This document shows positions 8,545 to 14,471 of a stretch of 26,218 nt of DNA, piece by piece. The translations under genes were made by a program, and so were the position numbers. The stretch's first letter is position 1; each line of letters starts with the position of its first letter. Location: NCBI GenBank assembly GCA_008501785.1, contig QQUD01001127.1:1-26218 (forward strand), given 5' to 3'. The notes beneath the pieces were generated by a model that saw nothing but the letters and a program-made list of their open reading frames with translations, did not search any database and was not told where the DNA came from. This DNA is from Chloroflexota bacterium (lineage in GTDB: Bacteria; Chloroflexota; Anaerolineae; Promineifilales; Promineifilaceae).

Positions 8545-9728
8545 AAAAACGGTATATCATTCTCATATGCATGGTACTGATGATTGTGTTTGGAAGCTGG
8601 TTAGTTCCACCAGTACGGCCGTTTATCCAACTGCCGGGTGAGGTTTGGCCAGGTACCCAAAATATACCTTTCATCGGCTCCGTATTTGGTGGGATCACCA
8701 ACACATTTGCATCCGCAGTTGTGGCGTGGATAGTCATCCTCATCATCACCTTTAGTCTGAGGGCACGTTCCCGCACAGCAGACGAGGTTCCTACCGGTTT
8801 CTACAACTTTTTCGAAATGGTCATTGAAGGTGCTTACGGTTTTGCGGAAAATATCGCTGGACCGAAGGTGAAAGACTTTTTCTCATATTTCATGTCATTC
8901 GTGCTGATCATTGTGATCACCAACTGGATGGGCTTGATTCCTGGTTGGGATAGCCTTGGCTTCTGGGAAAACAAACCCCACTTTGAAGCTGAAAAAGAAA
9001 TCAAGGAAATTGAAGCTGATTTGGCTGCTGCTGAGGCAGAAGGTGAAGAAGCCGTTGCTGCTATTGTGACTTCCCTTGAAGGTCAATATCATGTAGAACT
9101 TCATCTGGATCATGGTCATTTGACACATGAAAGCGAAGAAGAACTTCTCCACGCAATTGATCATGAAATTGATTTAGAGAACAAGGGCGATCTGCGACAA
9201 GGGGTTCTTTTATTGCGTGCACCTGAAACGACTGACGCAGATGGTAATAAAGTAAAACCAGATGATGCAGATTGGACTATTGTTCCTTATTTGCGGCCAG
9301 GTGCGACTGATTTGAACTTTACACTTGCATTTGCCTTGATTGCAATGGTGATGGTGCAATACTTTGGCTTTAAATATCTTGGTGCGCGGGATTATTTAGC
9401 TAAGTTCTTCCCCTTTATTGCCCCAGGATTTGGTGACCAGGCTGCCAAGAACCCAATTAAGGTGATTGACATCGTGGTTGGTTTGTTGGAATTGGTTAGT
9501 GAGATTTCAAAGATTATCTCGTTTGCCTTCCGTCTTTTAGGTAATATCTTTGCCGGTATGGTGCTCTTATTTGTGATGGCATTTTTGCTGCCAATTGCAA
9601 ATGTCGCCTTCTTCGGTTTGGAATTCTTTGTTGGTTTGATTCAGGCGCTTGTATTTGGCCTGTTAATGCTCATCTTCATGGTTAGTGCGACAGAAAGTCA
9701 TGCTCATGGTGATGAAGAGCATCATTAG
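8541..9728 (+). CDS. atpB: ATP synthase F0 subunit a, with a large hydrophilic insertion
   Basis: Subunit a forms the two proton half-channels against the c-ring. The essential arginine is R331 in A-F-R-L-L-G-N-I-F, and the family stretches N-W-M-G-L-I-P-G (128-135) and T-D-L-N-F-T-L (256-262) are present. At 395 residues it is far longer than the usual 230-290. Most of the excess lies between these two motifs (about 137-252): first an acidic, helix-prone, coiled-coil-like stretch (147-182), then a His/Glu-rich stretch (184-210), then a segment that looks globular. The C-terminus ends in S-H-A-H-G-D-E-E-H-H. The frame is open throughout, so this is not a frameshift. It overlaps atpI and is followed by a strong stem-loop before atpE. 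Confidence 0.93.
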   Translation: MKKRYIILICMVLMIVFGSWLVPPVRPFIQLPGEVWPGTQNIPFIGSVFGGITNTFASAVVAWIVILIITFSLRARSRTADEVPTGFYNFFEMVIEGAYGFAENIAGPKVKDFFSYFMSFVLIIVITNWMGLIPGWDSLGFWENKPHFEAEKEIKEIEADLAAAEAEGEEAVAAIVTSLEGQYHVELHLDHGHLTHESEEELLHAIDHEIDLENKGDLRQGVLLLRAPETTDADGNKVKPDDADWTIVPYLRPGATDLNFTLAFALIAMVMVQYFGFKYLGARDYLAKFFPFIAPGFGDQAAKNPIKVIDIVVGLLELVSEISKIISFAFRLLGNIFAGMVLLFVMAFLLPIANVAFFGLEFFVGLIQALVFGLLMLIFMVSATESHAHGDEEHH

Positions 9729-9753
9729 TTTTACATTTTAAACAATTGCTCCG

Positions 9754-9797
9754 GCCGGTCTCCAGACCGTGCCGGGTCGCACGGTCTGGAGACCGGC
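9754..9797. other. Strong stem-loop between atpB and atpE
   Basis: A perfect 19-bp inverted repeat (9754-9772 with 9779-9797) with a 6-base loop, CGGGTC. Each arm also contains a smaller palindrome (CGGTCT-CC-AGACCG in the left arm), so each arm can fold alone. There is no T-run, which argues against a terminator. Placed just before the c-subunit gene, it could protect the highly needed atpE message from decay. It could equally be a dispersed repeat copy. Confidence 0.8.
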
Positions 9798-9861
9798 GAC
9801 AGCGTAATTAAAAATTAAACGAAAAAAATTTCATTTTAAGTGAATTGGAGGATATGACATT

Positions 9862-10110
9862 ATGGAAACAGCAGCTGCTGAAGCTCTAGCTCAAGGTTTC
9901 AAAGCAATGGGTGCTGGCCTCGCTATGTTGGGTGCAATTGGTGCTGGTGCCGGTATCGGTATCCTGGTTGGTGGTGCTGTACAAGGTATGGCGCGGAATC
10001 CAGATGCCACTGGTAACATCCAGACGAACATGATTCTGGGTATTGCGTTTGCTGAAGCTATCGCTATTTATGCCCTTGTTGTTGCATTGATCATTCTGTT
10101 CGTATTCTAG
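9862..10110 (+). CDS. atpE: ATP synthase F0 subunit c
   Basis: Proteolipid that forms the rotating ring. The 82-residue product has two helices, the glycine motif [10 protein letters not shown] (24-33) in the first and the ion-binding carboxylate E65 in [11 protein letters not shown] in the second; the R45-N46-P47 loop contacts gamma/epsilon. I32 and A66 stand where Na+-type rings have Gln and Ser/Thr, so proton coupling is inferred. Ribosome site GGAGGA at 9847-9852. Confidence 0.97.
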   Translation: METAAAEALAQGFKAMGAGLAMLGAIGAGAGIGILVGGAVQGMARNPDATGNIQTNMILGIAFAEAIAIYALVVALIILFVF

Positions 10111-10156
10111 GCGTTATCTAGATAAGCGCATTAGGTTACGCAAAGAGGAATAAGGA

Positions 10157-10861
10157 ATGGACGCACTAGGTATCAATCTTGGGTATTTGATTATGCAGTT
10201 ATTGGGCATCATCATTTTGATGGTGCTGTTGAAAGCATTTGCATATGATCCGATCTTGAAGGTTTTGGAAGAACGTAAAGCCAAAATTGCCAAAGGTTTG
10301 GAAGATTCACGTCAGGCAGCGATTGCCCGTGATAATGCAGATGCAGAAGCTAAGAAAGTAATGGATGAAGCGCGCTCTGAAGCGGCTAAAATTCGTTCTG
10401 ACGCAGCAACACAAGCTGAAGAAACCGCCAGCGGTATTATGGCAAAAGCCAAAGAAGATGCTGCTAACGAGAAAGCGAAGGCTAAAATTGAAGCGGAAGA
10501 AGAACGCAATCAAATTTTGGCCGATGCACGTGGCCAAATTGCTTCAATTGCGATTGCGGCTGCCAACAAACTGGTTGGTGAAGCGCTTGATGAAAAACGT
10601 CAACGTGAATTGGTTGACAATTTCTTCTCGCAGGTTCCGGCCGATGTATCTGGTTTAGCTGGGGATGTTGCCGAAGTCACCAGCGCACTGCCGCTTACCG
10701 ACGCCGAACAAGCGAGTGCGAAGAAAGCTTTGGGTGCATCTGACGTTAATTTTAAAGTAAACCCGAGTATTTTGGGTGGTTTGGTGGTTCGTGTGGGTGA
10801 CAATGTTGTGGATAACAGCGTTGCAACTCAGATGGCTGCCTTGCGTGATGCACTGAAGTAG
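10157..10861 (+). CDS. atpF: ATP synthase subunit b fused to the C-terminal domain of delta
   Basis: Residues 1-160 are a complete subunit b: a membrane anchor (about 7-27) followed by a long Ala/Lys/Glu-rich coiled coil that dimerises as the peripheral stalk. Residues about 171-234 match the C-terminal domain of subunit delta/OSCP, with V-T-S-A-L-P-L-T, the segment V-N-P-S-I-L-G-G-L-V-V-R-V-G-D and the closing V-V-D-N-S-V-A-T-Q-M-A-A-L-R. The six-helix N-terminal domain of delta, which binds the alpha subunits, is not present and there is no room for it. This differs from the mycobacterial b-delta fusion, which keeps the whole of delta. It is the last gene of the operon; ribosome site GAGGA at 10145-10149. 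Confidence 0.85.
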   Translation: MDALGINLGYLIMQLLGIIILMVLLKAFAYDPILKVLEERKAKIAKGLEDSRQAAIARDNADAEAKKVMDEARSEAAKIRSDAATQAEETASGIMAKAKEDAANEKAKAKIEAEEERNQILADARGQIASIAIAAANKLVGEALDEKRQRELVDNFFSQVPADVSGLAGDVAEVTSALPLTDAEQASAKKALGASDVNFKVNPSILGGLVVRVGDNVVDNSVATQMAALRDALK

Positions 10862-10865
10862 GACT

Positions 10866-10918
10866 CTCGTTATCGAGTGAGAAGATGGCTGCGAATGCAG
10901 CCTGCCTGTTTAGACAGG
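10866..10918. other. Three small tandem hairpins after the F0 operon
   Basis: CTCG-TTAT-CGAG (10866-10877), GGCTGC-GAAT-GCAGCC (10887-10902) and CCTGT-TTAG-ACAGG (10905-10918) are three short perfect stems with 4-base loops in the 3' untranslated region ahead of the terminator. All three loops are tetraloop-sized. They probably fold in the RNA and may hinder 3' exonucleases. Confidence 0.55.
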
Positions 10919-10941
10919 TTTTGAATTAGTTTACTATGCCG

Positions 10942-10976
10942 AAAAAAAGGCCAGGTGGTTTGCCTGGTCTTTTTTT
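10942..10976 (+). terminator. Rho-independent terminator of the F0 operon
   Basis: A 14-bp stem (10942-10955 with 10963-10976, one G-T pair) with a 7-base loop. The A-run on the left and the T-run on the right (10970-10976) make it a textbook terminator that could act in both directions. It shows that the operon ends after the b-delta gene, without F1 genes. Confidence 0.9.
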
Positions 10977-11015
10977 GTTTGTATGTAGTTATCAGCTCAA
11001 GCTGCTGCCTACAGA

Positions 11016-11287
11016 TGTCATTTCGAGTAACCAATGTCGGGAAGACCCAGCACAGAATTGGGAAGAAACTCGTCCTGCAATGGTCATTCCGAGGTCCGCC
11101 GAGGAATCTTGCTTTGAGTCAGTGGATTATTGACAGACACGAAGCAAGATTTCTCACTCCGCAGACTGCGTTCGAAATGACAACTTTCTTAGTAGAGCCT
11201 GTGCTGAGGTCCTACGAAGTATCCTCCGAGAAATCCCTTTGATGACTCATAAAAGGGATTTCTCCTCGAAGACTCGTCGAAATGACA
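11016..11287. repeat. Cluster of nested dispersed inverted repeats
   Basis: Fills most of the 433-base gap between the atp operon and the AIM24 gene; I see no gene here. TGTCATTTCGA at 11016-11026 is matched by its complement TCGAAATGACA at both 11172-11182 and 11277-11287. Inside are two hairpins: 11102-11114 with 11142-11154 (one mismatch, around ATCTTGCTT) and 11228-11240 with 11252-11264 (perfect 13 bp, GAGAAATCCCTTT). This is the pattern of a genome-wide REP/MITE-type family with two or more partly overlapping copies. Confidence 0.7.
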
Positions 11288-11294
11288 TGTTTTT

Positions 11295-11981
11295 TTATCC
11301 GCCAGATTTGGTGGGCATGTATTGCATGAGTTTGGAGGCGAGGTTGGAAAGGGGGAGGCTTTGCAGCCAGATTTTGCCGGGGCCGGTGAGGGTTGCCAGG
11401 AAAAGCCCTTCGCCGCCGAATAACATATTTTTGACGCCTTTGACGCGGGCGATGTCATAGTTGATGGATGGCTCGTACATGGCGATATGGCCGGGATCAA
11501 TCCGCATAGTTTCGCCCGGTTTTAGGTCGTATTCGCGTACTTCGCCGCCGATTTCTACCCAGGCGAGGCCAGGCCCGGTGAGCTTTTGCAAAATGAAGCC
11601 TTCACCGCCAAAGATGCCGGAACCTAATTTTTTACGGAAGTGCATTTCGAGCGTGACTGAATCTTGGGCGACCATGAAGGCGTCTTTTTGGCAGATGCGG
11701 CTTTCGTTGGCGGCGAGCGCAACAGGAATAATTTCTCCTGGGGCTTCGGGGGTGAAGGTGATCATGCCATCACCGGCTTTGCTGGTGTAGGTGGTGAGGA
11801 AGAGCGATTCGCCAGCTAAAGAGCGGGCTAAGCCTTTGAGCAAACCGCCACGGGTGTTGGTGGTCATGTCGATATTGCCTTTCATCCAGGCCATGCCGCC
11901 AGATTCGGTGAAAATTGATTCGCCTGCTTCGAGGGAAATATCTAATGTTTGTAGGGTTGTGCCGAGAATTTCGTAACGCAT
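11295..11981 (-). CDS. AIM24 / TIGR00266 family protein
   Basis: A 228-residue cytosolic protein of the AIM24 (formerly DUF124) family, whose fold resembles a tubby-type beta barrel; the bacterial function is not established. Typical features are the N-terminal M-R-Y-E-I-L-G, E-S-G-G-M-A-W-M near residues 27-34, and the repeated glycine-rich strands F-G-G-E-G-F and F-G-G-E-G-L-F with L-T-G-P-G. No signal peptide or membrane helix. The start at 11981 is preferred over an upstream in-frame ATG because AAGGAG lies at 11987-11992. It stands alone on the minus strand between two repeat-rich gaps and converges on the atp operon. Confidence 0.85.
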   Translation of the reverse strand: MRYEILGTTLQTLDISLEAGESIFTESGGMAWMKGNIDMTTNTRGGLLKGLARSLAGESLFLTTYTSKAGDGMITFTPEAPGEIIPVALAANESRICQKDAFMVAQDSVTLEMHFRKKLGSGIFGGEGFILQKLTGPGLAWVEIGGEVREYDLKPGETMRIDPGHIAMYEPSINYDIARVKGVKNMLFGGEGLFLATLTGPGKIWLQSLPLSNLASKLMQYMPTKSGG

Positions 11982-12003
11982 GGGTTCTCCTTGGGGAATT
12001 AAT

Positions 12004-12034
12004 ACAAAGGAACAAAGGGGCAAAGGGACAAAGG
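12004..12034. repeat. ACAAAGG heptamer tandem repeat
   Basis: Four imperfect units of the type (A/G)CAAAGG(G/A) follow each other directly upstream of the AIM24 gene. It is a further heptamer-period repeat like those at 886-964 and 15669-15744, here without a complementary half. Confidence 0.6.
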
Positions 12035-12135
12035 AAGAAAAAAATGCCTTTTCTTTGCTACTTGTTTATTACTGTGTTTGCTTGGTTGATTGTAAAACAT
12101 TTTTTGAAACGAATGTTTTGATTATATATGAAATG

Positions 12136-12258
12136 CAGGGTTTTTCAGTAGTCGTGTTTTCATTGTCATTCCTGCGCAGGCAGGAATCCATCCTTGTCGA
12201 GTGCGAAGATGGATTCCCGCCTGCGCGGGAATGACAGCCTGACTACTGAAAAACCGTG
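12136..12258. mobile_element. MITE-like element with terminal inverted repeats and 10-bp target duplication
   Basis: The ends CAGGGTTTTTCAGTAGTC (12136-12153) and GACTACTGAAAAACCGTG (12241-12258) are inverted repeats matching at 17 of 18 positions. The element is flanked by the 10-bp direct repeat ATATGAAATG (12126-12135 and 12259-12268), as expected of a target-site duplication. At 123 bp with no coding capacity it would be non-autonomous and would need a transposase from elsewhere. Most of the interior is a second large inverted repeat. The size of the duplication would suit IS4- or IS1-type transposases; the family is not determined. Confidence 0.8.
12164..12236. repeat. Inner inverted repeat of the MITE-like element
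   Basis: Arms 12164-12192 and 12208-12236 are 29 bases each and complementary at 27 positions, with a 15-base loop. Each arm holds a smaller palindrome built on CCTGCGCAGG or CGCGCAGGCG. The sequence has the form TGTCATTCC...GGAATCCATC, which I recognise as a type of dispersed palindromic repeat seen in many bacterial genomes, so the element may be a composite. Confidence 0.75.
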
Positions 12259-12362
12259 ATATGAAATGGATGGGGATGCGTGAAATTGGGAATTTTGGAT
12301 ATACTTGGGGGGTTTTGGGTGCTTTAGTAGTGGAATATTTGTATAAGAAATAGAGAAATTGT

Positions 12363-12421
12363 AAATGGTGAATGGTGAATTGCGAATGGTGAATGGAAAG
12401 CGGCTATTTGCATTCACCATT
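12363..12421. repeat. ATGGTGA heptamer repeat with complementary end
   Basis: AATGGTG/AATGGTG units run from about 12364 to 12395, and CATTCACCATT at 12411-12421 is the exact complement of 12385-12395 (11 bp). It ends about 25 bases before the phosphatase-family gene. The rest of the 466-base gap 11982-12447 holds the ACAAAGG repeat, the MITE-like element and A/T-rich sequence without a gene. Confidence 0.6.
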
Positions 12422-12447
12422 GCGGTTATTTGCGTTAGGAGGATTGA

Positions 12448-13716
12448 TTGAATAAGATGAAATTGAATGATGTGGAATTATTGGCGCAGTTGCAGGGGGA
12501 GCAGTATGTGTGGCCTGCTTATGATGGAGGATCGATTGGGAATGTACCGGCGACGGTTGCTGAGTTGTTAGGTGTGTCGTTTGATGGTTTGCCACCGTTG
12601 CATGATGGGTTGTGGCAGCCGGTTGCGGGTGGTGTGAAGCGGGTGGTGGTGATTATTTTGGATGCGCTGGGGTTGAATCTGATGCGTGCAATGGGGGATG
12701 AGGTGAATGAGTTGGTGGGGGAAACGGCCGTTTCCTCCCACCTAACCTCCATCTTCCCATCCACCACTGTCGCTGCACTCAGCAGCTTGTGGACCGGTGC
12801 TGCGCCTGCGCAACACGGATTGCTGGGTTTGAAAATGTTCTTCCCTGAATTTGCGACGGCGGGGCAAATGCTTAGTTTTTCGCCAGTGTTTAAACGGTAT
12901 CGGGATGCTTTGATTGATGCTGGTATGGAGCCGGAGAGTTTTTTGCAAGTTCCTGGATTTGCAGAGCAATTGCTGGCGGGGGGTGTGCCCACGTATGCAT
13001 TTAAAGGGACACAAATCATTGATTCTGCACTGAGCAAAATGCATGGACGAGGGGTATCGGGTGATTTTGGGATTAAAACGGCCGCAGATATGTTTGTGCA
13101 AATGCGCCAGATTCTAGAAGAGAAACCAGGGCAGCCGATGTATATTTGCGGGTATTGGCCGACCATTGATTCGTTGAGCCACACGCATACGTGGGATGGC
13201 GCGTCGGTGCGAGCTGAATTGGTTGCTTTGCTGTCACAATTGCGTCGGGATTTGCTGGGGGCGCTGAGTTTGGCGGCCCGGAAAGATACTGTTTTATTTG
13301 TGGTGGCCGATCATGGTCAGGTGAAAACACCGGTGGCAGAGCATGTTTATGTAAGCGATCATCCTGAATTGGAAAAGATGTTGTTTATGCGTCCAGTTGG
13401 TGAACCACGTGTTGCTTATTTGTATGCCAAACATGGTTGCCAGGATGATGTTGTGGATTATATCAATCGTGAGCTGGGACATGCGTTTGTGGCGTTGCGG
13501 GGGGAAACGGCCGTTTCTTCCAATCTTTTTGGCCCCAAACCACAAGTTGAAACCATCCATGAACGCATCGGCGATGTTGTTGTGATTGCTAAGGCTGGAT
13601 ATGTGTTGTTGAGAGAAAAAGAACGCGAGCATGCCCATGTCATGATTGGACGACATGGTAGCATGACCCGCGCCGAAATGGAAGTTCCTTGGCTAGGATA
13701 TCGGCTTGATGGGTAG
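12448..13716 (+). CDS. Alkaline phosphatase superfamily (phosphodiesterase/nucleotide pyrophosphatase-like) protein
   Basis: A 422-residue metal-dependent phosphoesterase; substrate unknown. Expected two-metal site ligands are visible: D72 in I-I-L-D-A-L-G, the probable nucleophile T107 in F-P-S-T-T, D241 and H245 in P-T-I-D-S-L-S-H, D288-H289 in V-A-D-H-G-Q, and H403 in G-R-H-G-S-M. There is no signal peptide, so it is probably cytoplasmic. The TTG start at 12448 sits 5 bases after AGGAGG (12437-12442); ATG 12457 is an alternative. The peptide G-E-T-A-V-S-S occurs twice, at 91-97 and 352-358, each encoded by an ACGGCCGT-centred palindrome in the same frame. Phospholipid genes follow, which hints at a lipid-related role, but this is only context. 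Confidence 0.85.
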   Translation: MNKMKLNDVELLAQLQGEQYVWPAYDGGSIGNVPATVAELLGVSFDGLPPLHDGLWQPVAGGVKRVVVIILDALGLNLMRAMGDEVNELVGETAVSSHLTSIFPSTTVAALSSLWTGAAPAQHGLLGLKMFFPEFATAGQMLSFSPVFKRYRDALIDAGMEPESFLQVPGFAEQLLAGGVPTYAFKGTQIIDSALSKMHGRGVSGDFGIKTAADMFVQMRQILEEKPGQPMYICGYWPTIDSLSHTHTWDGASVRAELVALLSQLRRDLLGALSLAARKDTVLFVVADHGQVKTPVAEHVYVSDHPELEKMLFMRPVGEPRVAYLYAKHGCQDDVVDYINRELGHAFVALRGETAVSSNLFGPKPQVETIHERIGDVVVIAKAGYVLLREKEREHAHVMIGRHGSMTRAEMEVPWLGYRLDG

Positions 13717-13850
13717 ATGCTTATAGTCTTTTGACTTTCTTGCTGGATAACGGTACATTGTTCGCACATGAATTGCTTAAAGACTTGAGGCATTGACAAA
13801 GTGTGTTTTTGTAAGTTTTCTTCAGGTTTGTAATTTTAGAAGAGGTATGA

Positions 13851-14471
13851 ATGAATCAATCAAATGAGCAAGCTGTTCCTCCTAAAAAGGTTACTTTAAC
13901 CGATCTAATGCGATTGTGGGCAAAGCCTATTATCGATCCAATTGTTACGTTTTTGGCACGGTATCGACTCTCTCCAGATGCTTTGACAGTAGCGGGAATG
14001 GCGTTTCACTTTTTATTTGCCTGGTTAATAACCATTGGCGAATTGCGTTGGGCGGCTGTTGCCATTTTCTTTTTAACCCCTCTAGATGCACTGGATGGTG
14101 CTTTGGCGCGGAAGCAAGGGCGTAAGCAGGGTGGATTTGGCGCATTTTTAGACTCTACCTTGGATCGCTTGGCAGAAATTATTCTTTTTGGGGGATTTAT
14201 TTTTTATTATTTGCAGCAAGAAAATATCTTGATGCTTAGTCTGGCATATGTGGCGATTACCGGCTCTTTAATGGTTAGTTATACGCGGGCACGGGCTGAA
14301 TCGTTAGGCTTATCATGCAAAGTTGGCTTGTTGAGTCGTGTGGAACGATACATGGTTATCACTTTATTCCTGGTCTTAAATATGCCTGATATTGCGATGA
14401 TCATTTTGGCAATTTTTACATATTTCACTGCGTTTCAACGTATGTATCATGTTTGGAAGCAATCGGTTTGA
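13851..14471 (+). CDS. CDP-alcohol phosphatidyltransferase, possibly phosphatidylinositol-phosphate synthase type
   Basis: Integral membrane enzyme that transfers a phosphatidyl group from CDP-diacylglycerol to an alcohol. The family motif is complete: D79-x2-D82-G83-x2-A86-R87-x9-G97-x3-D101-x3-D105. The 206-residue length, the N-terminal amphipathic stretch before S-P-D-A-L-T-V-A-G and the form L-D-A-L-D-G-A-L-A-R resemble the inositol-phosphate type of actinobacteria and archaea more than PgsA, but the alcohol cannot be fixed by eye. Start at ATG 13851 follows AGAGG at 13841-13845; an overlapping ATG at 13847 runs quickly into a stop. It overlaps lgt by one base (TGATG), so the two are probably co-translated. 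Confidence 0.85.
   Translation: MNQSNEQAVPPKKVTLTDLMRLWAKPIIDPIVTFLARYRLSPDALTVAGMAFHFLFAWLITIGELRWAAVAIFFLTPLDALDGALARKQGRKQGGFGAFLDSTLDRLAEIILFGGFIFYYLQQENILMLSLAYVAITGSLMVSYTRARAESLGLSCKVGLLSRVERYMVITLFLVLNMPDIAMIILAIFTYFTAFQRMYHVWKQSV

Noticed and set aside
10936..11460. Open frames across the gap after the atp terminator
   Set aside because: They run through the terminator and dispersed repeats and into the antisense of the AIM24 gene; no ribosome sites or protein motifs.
13793..13798. Perfect TTGACA upstream of the CDP-alcohol phosphatidyltransferase gene
   Set aside because: No acceptable -10 at 16-18 bases; TAATTT at 13831 is too far. Left unannotated as a promoter.
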